Shown: one piece after another, positions 35,088-46,345 of the stretch
How positions within the stretch are numbered: the stretch's first letter is position 1
How the letters are laid out: each line of letters opens with the position of its first letter
Assembly (NCBI GenBank): GCA_916613615.1
Contig: OU744735.1
Coordinates: forward strand, 41,303,468-41,367,467
From: Steromphala cineraria
Taxonomy: Eukaryota; Mollusca; Gastropoda; Trochida; Trochidae
Direction of reading: 5' to 3'
DNA: 64,000 nucleotides
Program-made: the position numbers and the translations under genes
The notes under the pieces: generated by a model
The model's database searches: none
Told to the model about the DNA's origin: nothing
Seen by the model: the letters and a program-made list of their open reading frames with translations, nothing else

Positions 35088-35974
35088 TACACAAAGAACT
35101 TAATTAAGCACCCCCCTATTTTGTAAAATGAATTTGGGTGCTCTTGGAGTATTAGGATTAATTTGATGTATTGACCACTCCAGATATAACAATCGCTTTT
35201 TTATTGACTATTTAATTGAACTAAAGATCGCTAATGAGCAAAAATAATGAAAATATGAGAAAAACTGTGAGACTACTGAAATTTGGCCAAATATAACTAT
35301 TGTCATAGGGGAAAAACTACACATTAAACTTTGGATGTTATAAATCAAAAAGAACAATTTTGATCCCTAGTTGATATTCATACACAAAAACCCTTTTTAT
35401 CATGCATGATAAGAGACTAGCAAGACATTGAATTTTCAGTACTTTTTTCATAAAAAATTTATAAAATGCCTATAATCTTAACATCTGTGAGTAAATGTGA
35501 GATTCCTTGAGTTGAAATTGTTGACCAAACAGTTCTCCTTCCTTTAGACAAGCCATTTTCTTTGACAGTGGCCAATTAATGTCTTTTTGCAGTTTTTTAA
35601 AAATTCATTTTTTGATAATTTGGTGATTTTGAAGGTTCATCCTGCTTTAACGATTGACTTTTGCTTTGATATTATTTACTAAAAAGTCACCAATTCACTC
35701 AAGAGAATAATAATAAACACATTGCAGCAAACAAATTTGACTTTCATTTTCAATTTTAAAGTAACTTGGATTTTGACTAAAAATACCAAGTTTTAGTAAA
35801 ACCAGTTACTCAGCAACAGTGAATCATAAGCCAAATGAAATTTTTGTTTCCACAATGCTAGATGATCGTTCTATTTAAAAATCCTTATTGTTTGATTGTA
35901 CATTTGTTTTGTTTATTATCAGCAGTGTTTTTCTGTTTGAAAAAGTGGGGGTGCTTAATTAAGTTCTTTGTGTA
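35088..35974. mobile_element. 887-bp MITE with 28-bp terminal inverted repeats and TA duplication
   Basis: The left end (35,088-35,115, starting TACACAAAGAACTTAATTAA) is the reverse complement of the right end (35,947-35,974), flanked by TA at 35,086-35,087 and 35,975-35,976. The sister unit at 24,282 reads ACTAAATACATACC without interruption, which is the empty site. The interior has no ORF of useful length. TA duplication points to the Tc1/mariner superfamily; the element is non-autonomous. It occurs only in unit 2, so it inserted after the unit 1/unit 2 duplication. Confidence 0.92.
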
Positions 35975-38900
35975 TACATACCAATTACTCAGTTTCAGGT
36001 TAGATTTTTGAAATACTTTTATAATAAAATACATAACGTATGCATTAGTCAGTGCCAAGCAAACTGAATGATTGGTTGACTACCATGTTTGCCAGTGTAT
36101 ATGTGACTCAATACACTGCGAGACAAAAGAATGTACACACAAGAGTGAAATCGGTGTTCAAAGAATACTTTTATGTGTTTTTACTTTTTATTTGTAAAAT
36201 TAGATTTTGTGTCACTAATTTTGTTCCAAAATTAATTCTGTGAGATATCATTTGTTCATCAACAACGAAGATAATATTCCATGTGAAAACCCGTAAACGT
36301 GTTGATTTGTTTACATATGTTGTCGACATTTTAAACATGGTACGGGTTATGATAGTATAATTTCTAATTCCTATCCCTGTCAACATTAAACAAAGATATA
36401 TTTTTTAAAAACATTCACCAGATACAACTATATTTTATTGAAATCACTGCAAATATGTGTTTTTGTAAATGAGCAACGATTTAAAACATCACATGTCTTT
36501 TAGATATTCAGTAAATTTTAACTAACTGTGGGGTGTACTTTCTTTTGCCTGGCGGTTTATAATAACAGTGAATAGCGAATTTTACCTTGAGAGGTAATTT
36601 TTAAAATTAACAAAAGATACCTTACAAGAAGGATTCTACAGTTTTAGGAATCTCAATATTATAATGATCAAATTCCCTTAAGATTTCATTAGAATTGTTT
36701 TATTGAGTTCGCTAACGGCCCATTAAGCTTTCACCAAAGAGAATGGACAGATACATTGTGGGAAGATCAGAACATCATTTGAGCTTCGACTTGATTGTCA
36801 CACGCAAAGAATTAACTTTCTTTACTCACAGAACGGTCTTTTTAATTTTTACATTGACAGGGCATGCAAAAATAAAAAAGCTGCCAAATATTTTAACTTT
36901 CGGAATTATAAATGCTATTTTGGCGAATCTCTGCTAACATTTTATTGTTGAAAATGACATAAATGGTGTAAGCTTCAATTAAAAGAACGAAATTTTATTC
37001 TAATTTGCTTGTAACACATTATTTGGGAGAAGTAATAGTTTGTTAACGTCATTCATAATGTCATTTAGCGACGTTGATTTGCAAGTGCTAATGAAGCAGC
37101 AGAAAATAGTAAACATCATTGAAGAAAGATTTTGATTGACTTGCACATAAAATCTGGACTCATCAAAATTGCTGATCTTACAGGATTTTTCCATTTCATC
37201 CAGGTTGAAATCGTTTTATATGCCATTATCCATACACCGTTGCAGTTGTAATTCCCAGTGCAAAGTATTTAAAATATTATATGACGTTTCATCGTTACTC
37301 TATCCCTTTTTATCTTTTGCTGTGCACTTAATCTCTAACATGTGAAGATAGCATAATTGGTGTGAGCTCTTACACAGAAAATATGTTAGTGACAGTAAAG
37401 GGATTGCAAAAGAGAATTTTACATGAAATTCCTATTATCAGGAACGTCAAACTGCACAGAATAAAATTTCATTTTGATTTATTTATGTTTCTAAAATTGT
37501 CTAAATAACATACATGATATTAAAAAGATTAATAGAATATTACCTTCAATATCATAATAATACAAATTTTCTTTGTAAATTGTATATATGTGGATAATTA
37601 TCATTGTTCGGGGATTAGCTATCCTTACAGAAATTGCAGTCCAATTATTATATTATCATAAAAACTAGAGTCGTTTTTTCACATCTTTTGGTATGAACAG
37701 ACTTACAATTTTCATTTATAGGCAAATAAGCATGCATTTCAATCTATGAATGACGGAATAGAAATTATTTTTTGGAAAATCAATTTGTCTAGACACATTT
37801 GTTTAGACTTTGATAACTAGAGGCCGATTGATTGCGTAGTATAGATCTATCCAAAGAGTTCTCAATTCGTTATGTTAACTGCATTTCAGGTTATTGAAAT
37901 GTCTATAAAGACATTCCCTCGTGATTCCTCTCTTCAACACACTTTTAAAACTTCAAAGTGTATTCTATCTGACTTCAAACTGTTTTGTTTCTCGTAGGTT
38001 ACAAGATTTACGGAGGAAGAGAAAATCAAGTGATACAACAATTTGTCCATTTGGGAATCTTTCTTTCTGTGGATGTAAATATTCTGTACTCATTCCTGTT
38101 ATTTTTAAACTTGCTAATAAATATTCAGTTGAATGAAATACAGGAATGAATTTACATTTAAAGCCAACCAGCGCAGGAACTAAGTGAGAAGGTAGTGTTA
38201 GTTGGTAGCAAAGAGTGATATTTTAGGACAATTCCTTTTCATCTCAAAATATATTAACATTTTTTCTCGTTTACATGTATGTAGTATTGATAAGGTAGTC
38301 ATATTGATCATACAAACATTTGTTCCTCACATTTCTCTCAGAAGTCGACGGACATGAGATAAAATGAGGTTACACCTCCCAACACAGGAAAGGTTGAAGT
38401 GAGTATTACAAGATAACCAAACATTATATGACAAAATATGAACATTGTATGTCTAGAATTGATATGTATTTTTTCTCATCTTTCGAGTTCTTTCCTTACT
38501 TAATAATCAAAATAAGTGCAAGTCTGTTCAATGTCAGCCTACCTATTTGACATCTGTGTCCTTTTTTCCACATCTTTCGAATTATTTGCTTGATCATTAC
38601 AGGCCCGGCCCGTAGGAACAAAGACGGAAAGACACAAAGTGCATATATACATTTTTATTCTTTAAGGCAAACAGCTCTTGTTTTATGAACCGCCTTAGCT
38701 TCTAATTTACGTTGAATTATTATATGGGGGAGGGAATCATTGCAGAAGCGACCGTAAAATATCCTTTGCTATGCTTTGGTTGTAAATCGGCATACTCTCA
38801 GTGTTGTTGTGTGAGCGCTCGGATCATAATATTTGACGTAGAATAGTTTAATGCAGAAGTATGCAATCTCAAACACTTCAATTTTAACAGAAAACCATGA

Positions 38901-39589
38901 ATCATATAGTAGGAATATGGGTGTTTGAAGAGGAATATTAAACCATAATGAGCATATTGAAATTATGTATATTTGTGTATATGAATATAATTTGCTTGAA
39001 GTATCTAATGATTATATATTCATGTTAGGAAAATTCTTATACAAGGTGTTTTGGATACGAGAATAAATCTTGCGTATGTGTAGTTTTCATGTATTATATA
39101 TTTAATGTATCGAATTATTGGCCTTGCAACAAAAAACAAATGAATTGGATTGTAACCATGAATGTAGTGACCAGATCTGACATAAAACTTGAAAAAATGA
39201 TTAAATACAAAACGTATAGGGAATACATTTTCAAATTAGAAAGAATCTTTTTTGGACAAAGACTGAAACATTATAAATGAATTCAGGATTAATTTGACAT
39301 ATGCAAATTATTTCAACTTACTACTTTGAAAATCGAATGGTTATAAGGCGTAGTTATCAGTAGCCACTGCAATCTGTTATCTCTAGAATTGGTCTGAAAG
39401 CGTTTGGATTGGTAGGAGACATCTTCCTCATATCAAGTGGTGAAAGGATAACCTGACGGCTGAAGTGACACGGACTTGTGTAACGTCGTGAAGGAAATTT
39501 TGATCCTATTTTACAGATATTGATTTACAGTTGCACCTTACCTTTAAGTTAATTACTACAAAATTCATTTGAAATTTTATCAAAAATAT

Positions 39590-40285
39590 TTTTTTTAAAA
39601 CTTTTAAAAAGTTATTAAACATGTTTTATGTTTGTGTGTTTACGGGGGATAACCAATTCATTTGAGGTGGATAAAGTATTTTATTCAAAATAAGAAGTTT
39701 TAGTGGTCAATCAGCGCCACACGCAGCGGGCTTCCTTTGATTACGGCAACAAAACAGTGACGTCATTTACACAAGCGCCAATGACGTCATAATCCTTGAC
39801 AACGTCATAGTGGTTTTCTGTTAGAATCATCTATTTGATTGATAGGTATGTCTCAGTCTATTTTGTCACCAAGTGATTGAATCACACGTTTTAAACGGTA
39901 TGATATTAATAGCTGTGTTGAAGAAAGTGAGAAATACATGTATATTTGATGGACACCCAATAATAGATTTACCTTTGCTTATGGCTAAATTTATTTCAAA
40001 TACCAAGAAGCAAAACCCCCGACACAGACGAGTTCATTTTTGTTGCCGGAAGTTGGGACATTTTACAAAGTGCAATACTCTTAGACAAAGAGTTCATGAT
40101 TAAAATCGCCATGGTAGAATGAAGATAATTATTCCTGTTAATTAGGAGATCAACCTAGTGTGTTTGAAAATCAGAGACATGTTATATGCTGCGCGTTCGG
40201 TTTCAATTTAAAATTTACTCGCTTTCAATCCAGTTTAACATGTCTCTGATTTTCAAACACACTAGGTTTATCTCCTAATTAACAG
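39590..40285. mobile_element. Fold-back-type insertion shared by units 3 and 4
   Basis: Units 1 and 2 have only about 90 bp of different sequence between the flanking blocks ATTACNACNAAATTC and GTTGCATAGA. The extra segment (about 700 bp; counterpart 48,290-48,965) ends in a long hairpin and contains two TGACGTCA octamers (about 39,757 and 39,781). The combination of terminal hairpin and TGACGTCA motifs recurs at 54,576-54,937 and near 63,050-63,900. The element family is not recognised and the boundaries are approximate. Confidence 0.5.
40137..40284. repeat. Long hairpin, about 48-bp arms
   Basis: The left arm 40,137-40,184 and right arm 40,236-40,284 are reverse complements with one or two differences. 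The roughly 51-base loop includes ACTCGCTTTC, the reverse complement of GAAAGCGAGT, a motif also at the centre of the hairpins at 54,580 and 63,077. A second copy is at 48,817-48,964. Confidence 0.85.
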
Positions 40286-40892
40286 TATGTCTATACTTCC
40301 CGACGTTGTTGCATAGATAATAGATTATCAAAACTGCGTAAATTAAATATACATAATAACTAATACCTTATCAATAAAAGTATTTATTTTGTCTTCTAAT
40401 GCACAATATATATTAATGAATAGTTCAATAAATATACCTTTAAAAAGACTAAGGTATTTCATATGAGGTATAAAACCTTTGTTCACGATATACATTCTTG
40501 AGGTTGAATGTCGAAAGGCCATCATTTATTACAGCAAAAGCTCTTCTCAGACAGTAAACAATAAAATGCATATAGCAATGAGATATATAAGGGCTCAACG
40601 TTTCTGCTCAAAAATGTTTTTGCTATGTTATCTTCAGACATATTTCGGTTTATTTTGAAAAAAAGATTGAGGACATAAAAAAGCTTTTTCGTAAAAGTTC
40701 TTCTGATCAAACTTTTAAAACAGTTAGAAAGTTGTTAGAAAAACTCGTAAAAACTGTCAGTAAAGCATTTCTTCAATAAAAAAATATCGCATGTTTCTCT
40801 AATCAAAGTTGATATTGTCCATATATATCATACATAAACTGGAATGTAATCAGTGAAAAGAGGTCTGTCACATATAATGAAGTCCACAATAG

Positions 40893-42905
40893 ACTTATGT
40901 GAAACGTTTGACACATTTAAAACTGCTTATGTTGCTATTATTATTGGATTATCATAATGACAGAACGTCTTGCTAATATACGTTAAAGTGATACAGAGTA
41001 TCTTTCTTAAACTTTTATTTGGTTTTGATAAACAACAAAATATCTAGTATGCTGATTGAAGTTCATCTCATCACTGGATTTGCAAATATATCCATTTATG
41101 CATGATATCTCTAAAATCCTTGATTTTATGGAAAATTCAAGAAAACATCTCAAATACGTTTAATATTCGAAATTATGCATCCAATTATTCTACCTATTAG
41201 TTACAATACCTAACAAACACTATCAAATCGAATATATCTTCCTGCCAGCTTATGACAAAGTTTCAAAATTACGTTTGGCAAATTTGTGCGTGCCACTCGA
41301 GCCACATTGTCCGGTTTTCGATCAAAATCCCGACTTCAAATGGCCGTATTTTCGCTTAAATGTACTGATTGACCTTTAACTTGTTATTTTCAGTAACAGT
41401 TGGTGGTTCCTGATGTAATAACATCGATTTCAAATTTGACATATGTGATCCTATCAACACTGTATAAAATAGATTGGAAATCTAGCCTGTCCTGAAAATT
41501 CATTGGTCAATTCCTTTGGGAAATTTAAGAAAAATATTGAAAAGTTACCAGTCCTGACCAAAAAATAACCAGTCATGGCAAAAAGTAGCCAGTTCAAGGA
41601 CTGGCTGACGGGCAATATTTTAAACACTGCTATCAACATACTCTCTGTCTCAAAAAAACAAATACTTGTCTACTGAAGGTTTCACAATCGTGAATATGTT
41701 AGGTACAGAGTGAATCATAAAGTTTTCTTTGGTTTGTATAAGTAGTTAACATGACTAAATTATACTTCGTGTATTATGATCAGTTTTTTGTGTATGCAAC
41801 AATAAAATGGATATAATAACAAGAAGTGAAACCGATGGTTCAAAGTTTCTGAATAGAAGTGGGAAAGTGGGAAGTGACGCTACAAGTTCTTTTACCCTGG
41901 TCTAACCCAAGCTACAATATATAGCTAGAAGGTCACCACTTACACAACTCTTTATCAGGTACCCATTTCCTTCTGGGTGAACAGAGGCACATTTTGAATA
42001 AAGTTTCTTGTCCAAGGTGACACCAAAAGTCTCTCAAATTGTGTCTCAGTGTGATAAGCTTTTTGTGTATGCAACAATAAAATGGATATAGTAACAAGAA
42101 GTTTAACCGATGGTTCAAAGTTTCTGAATAGAAGTTGGAAAGTGGGAAGTGGCGCTACAAGCACTTTTACCCTGGTCTAACCCAAGCTGACATATTTAGC
42201 TTGGTCACCACTTACACAACTCTTTACCAGGTTCCAATTTCCTGCCGAGTGATCAGAGGCATATTTTGAATAAAGTTTCTTGCTCAAGGTGACACCACAA
42301 GTGTGTCAAATTGTATCTCAGAGTGATCAGCTTTTTGTGTATGCAACAATAAAATAGATATAATAACAAGAAGTTTAACAGATGGTTCAAAGTTTCTAAA
42401 TAGAAGTGGGAAGTGGCGCTACAAGCACTTTTACCCTGGTCTAACCCTGACATATTTGTAGCTAGAAGGTCACCACTGACAAAACGCTTTACCAGGTACC
42501 CACTTCAAGCTTGGTCAAACGAGGCACATTTTGAATAAAGTTTCTTGCCCAAGGTGACACCACAAGTCTCTCAAATTGTGTCTCAGTGTGGAGCAGGGAA
42601 CTCTCAATTTATTCAGCAATGATCGGGTAACCCACTCATCCAGCGCTGTTGCTGAACTCTGCGGTCGACGAAGCATTGCAGAAGACCACATGCCACCACG
42701 TGTATCATGTGTTTCTTTACAAATGCGAAAAACCGCCGCTAATTGCTGAAATATTCATCAAACGGCGTTAAGCATTAACTCACTCACAAGTTAGAAAATA
42801 AGGTTCCTAGGGAATTTTATCTGTGTGTATCATAGGAAATAGAACGCATCATTATCGACGAACAAGAAAACGCCAGTACATTTTCTTAAAAAATATTCAA
42901 AACAT
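40893..42905. other. 2-kb block shared by units 3 and 4, absent from units 1 and 2
   Basis: In unit 1 the sequence CACAATGGA runs directly into GAGTTTCCAAG (about 24,010). In units 3 and 4 about 2 kb lies between (here and 49,649-51,687). The block contains a 61-codon minus-strand ORF whose two copies (41,454-41,639 and 50,207-50,392) translate identically, the 275-bp tandem repeat, and a 3' part ending in AACTCACTCAC-type sequence typical of mollusc repeat tails. It is probably a composite insertion that preceded duplication of units 3 and 4. Confidence 0.55.
41780..42590. repeat. 275-bp tandem repeat, three copies (unit 3)
   Basis: Repeat starts are marked by TGTGTATGCAACAATAAAAT at about 41,790, 42,065 and 42,336. 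Each copy has GATGGTTCAAAGTTTCT, then TTTTACCCTGGTCTAACCC, then AAGGTGACACCA and ends in CTCAGTGTG. Spacing is about 275 and 271 bp. The third copy has small deletions. Confidence 0.88.
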
Positions 42906-44924
42906 TTGGAAAGTTTCAAAGAAACTCAATCATCTTAAACAATGTTTCCTACTTTTTCCAGGAAGATGTGTTTATAATGAATCTATAAGAAAAACTTGTT
43001 TTCCACAAATATTACTCTCTTCTCTTAAAGAAAACGTTTCAGTTTTGGTTTTTTTAAACTATGTGTATTTATATGTATTTTTGTATTACAATACATGTTA
43101 ATTGAAGTGCCATCAGTTTCATTTGCATAGGTTTGTGACTAAATACATACCAATTTCTCAGTTTCAGGTTAATTTTAGAAAGACTTTTATAATAAAATAC
43201 ATAACGTATGCATTAGTCAGTAACTAGCAAATCAGAAATTGAAACTGAATCTGTTTGGTTGACTACCATGTTTGCCAGACAAAAGAATGTACACACAACA
43301 AGAGTGAATTCGTTGTTCAAAGAATACTTTTATGTATTTTTAATTATTGTTTTAATAATTATATTTTGTATCGCTTAATTTGTTCCAAAATTTATTTTGT
43401 TATAGATCTCATTTGTTCATCAATAACGAAGATAATATTCCATGTGAAAACCAGTAAACGTGTTGATTTGTTTACATATTAGTGACATTTTAAACATGGT
43501 ATCGGTTATGATAGTATAATTTCTAATTCCTACCCGTCAACATTAAACAAAAATATTTTTTTTCAAACATCCACCAGATACAACAAGTACATGTCTCTTA
43601 GATATTCAGTATTTATTAACTAACTGTGGTGTGTACTTTCTTTTGCCTGGCGGTTTATAATAACCGTAGTGTTACTATAGCATTTATAGTGATTTTTACC
43701 TTGAGAAGTATTTTTAAAGTTTATAAAAGATACCATACAAGAAGGATTCTACAGTTTTAGGAATCTCAATATTATAATGATCAAATTCACTTAAGATTTC
43801 GTTAAAATTGTTTTATTGAGTTCGTTAACGGTCCATTAAGCTTTCACCAAAGAGAATGGACAGATACATTGTGGGAAGATCAGAACATCATTTGAGCTTC
43901 GACTTGATTGTCACACGCACAGAATTAACTTTCTTTACTCACAGAACGGTCTTTTTAATTTTTACATTGACAGGGCATGCAAAAACAAAAAAGCTGCCAA
44001 ATATCTTAACTTTCGGAATTATAAATGCTATTTTTGCGTTTCTCTCCTAACATTTTATTGTTGAAAATGACATAAAAAGAACGAAATTTTATTCTAATTT
44101 GCTTGTAACACATCATTCAGGAGAAGTAATAGTTTGTTAACGTCATTCATAATGTCATTTAGCGACGTTGATTTGCAAGTGCTAATGAAGCAGCAGAAAA
44201 TAGTAAACATCATTGAAGAAAGATTTTGACTGACTTGCACATAAAATCTGGACTCATCAAACGCTGATCTTACAGGCTTTTTCCATTTCATGTAGGTTGA
44301 AGTCGTGTTATATGTCATTATACAGGGTTGCAGTTGTAGTTCCTAGTGCAAAGTATTTGAAATATTATATGATGTTTCATCGTTACTCTATCCATTTTTC
44401 TCTTTTGCTGTGCACTTAATCTCTAACACGTGAAGATAGCATAATTGGTGCTAGCTCTTACACAGAAAATACGTTAGTGACAGTAAAGGGTTTGCAAAAG
44501 ATAATTTTACATGGAATTCCTATTATCAGGAACGTCAAACTGCACAGAACGAAATTTCATTTTGATTAATTATTGTTTAACATTGTCCAGATAACAGGCT
44601 TTGATATTAATAAGATTCATAATATATTACCTTCATAATGATTCCCATTTTCTTTGTAAATTGTATATATGTGGATAATTAACATTGTATGGGGATTGGC
44701 TGTCCATACAGATATTTCAGTCCACTTATAATAATTTATCTAATAACTTGAATATCGCTACATTTTTATTAGATGGATAAATAATTACTTTATTAACTCT
44801 TGTTTTGTCATTCCAGGATTGGTTTCAAGTATTGCAATGTCATAATAAGGTTTCGATAACATTTCTGAAACTTAATGTTTTTAGTGTTTCTTCATTGTCA
44901 TGGAAAATGGAAAGAATAATTTTG

Positions 44925-46345
44925 AATTATTATACCCCCGACCAACGGTCGAGGGAATATATTAATACCAACGATTCCATCCGTCTGAGGAAATTTTTTG
45001 TCCGACCTATTTCAGAAAAACTATTCATCCGATTGTTTTCATATTTGGCACATGTCTTCTACCCTACTAGGAGGGACGCAATGCGAAATTACAAAAAGGT
45101 TTGTTAATATTTGAATTTTTTTAAAGTTCTATGTTTTGAAATTGGTCCATTTTTAATATCGGAATTTGTCCGACCTATTACAGAAATACATTCTGGCGAT
45201 TGGTATTACATTTTGCACATGTCTTCTATCGTACTAGGAAGGGTGCAGTGCGAAATTACAACAAATTTCGTTATATCATCATTTGATTTTTAAAACAATT
45301 TCCATGTTTTTCACTTAGTCAGAAAACTGTTCATCTATTTGATTTCCAATTTTGTACATGCACTCTACTCAACTAGGAGGGTTGTAGTGCTAAATAAGAT
45401 CCAATTTGGTTTGATTTTTTTTTTTTAAATGTTCATGTTTTGTTCCATTCTTTCCCCACAGAGGTAGATCAAGTCATGAAATGTTGATACAGCCTGTGTT
45501 ATATTACGCCGATTTTGTGGAATAGAATAGGAGATGTCTGATTGGAGGCAAGCAAAGTCAGTTGTGCAATCAGCGACGCTGTTCTTAAATCATCATTTTG
45601 GCTACTAAAGAATGGCAACGGCATTGTTTAATGAACCACCCTTTCCATGCGTTGTCATTTGATAAAGAAATTCAAATGGATTGTGGTGCAATTTTTTTCC
45701 GCCAGGGGAAACTGCCCGAACCCACGGAGTTCCGCTTAATTTAACAGAGGCTGTATCAACATTTCATGTCTTTTTTCCAATACCAGAAACTATTCATCCT
45801 AATATTCTTTCCAAATTCTGCACATTACTTTTACCTCATGGAGGGAAGAAAAGAAAAGATGCAGAGTTACAAGACATAGTAATGTACGTTTTATTAGAAA
45901 ATGCTTTGTCTGACCAATTGCAGAAAACTATCATGATTTGTGAGAAATTCAGAATTATCGCATCATTATTTTCAAATTCAAATATATTTAGCTTTAATGT
46001 AACTTTTTGGTGTTTGTCCTTTTTTTAAAAACGTATTCTGAAGCACAGGCCCCTGGGTCATTAAAAGTCACCAATCGTTCCCAATACCAACGAAAAGAAA
46101 TTTAGAGACGACACCTCGATTTTAACACCTTCATAGTTCCATTATATAAAGAAGGCCTTACGATTGAACCTACCCCATCGCGTTTTTCGTCGACTGCTAC
46201 CCTTAGGTGACATGCAATCAAGTTTGAGTGTTTTTAGGCAGTGGGACAGAATGACTCGTGACATGTGTTCTTTGATGAAAATATTGATCTCATCAACAAA
46301 AAAACATTACAAATGTATGTGTTATTTCAATAAAGTTATGCTTTT
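44925..46345. other. Segment private to unit 3 with degenerate 140-170-bp repeats
   Basis: Units 1 and 2 are deleted here and unit 4 has different sequence. About 44,990-45,420 holds three degenerate tandem repeats marked by GTCCGACCTAT or similar, CACATGTCTTCTA and ACTAGGAGGG, with spacings of about 168 and 139 bp. The remaining 0.9 kb includes a 115-codon ORF (45,681-46,028) and a 63-codon ORF (46,164-46,355) with no recognisable domain. Confidence 0.5.

Larger units (their letters stand above)
33606..39135 (+). repeat. Array unit 2, with SINE and MITE
   Basis: Starts exactly at the SINE head. From there to 38,389 it is nearly identical to 22,803-33,605 minus the LTR element: about 3.9 kb each, with only scattered differences. 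An 887-bp MITE is inserted at 35,088-35,974. After 38,389 it continues with the sequence that unit 1 lost at its junction and ends at the unit boundary near 39,135. Confidence 0.8.

Noticed and set aside
41454..41639. 61-residue protein conserved perfectly with 50,207-50,392
   Set aside because: Identity is expected because the surrounding DNA of units 3 and 4 is nearly identical. The ORF has no domain and no start or splice evidence, so it is not called as a gene.
41780..42590. CRISPR-like array
   Set aside because: The repeats are 275 bp and contiguous without spacers, in a eukaryotic context; they are an ordinary tandem repeat.
45681..46028. 115-codon ORF in unit 3
   Set aside because: It is present in one unit only, has no recognisable domain, and its composition matches the surrounding repeat.
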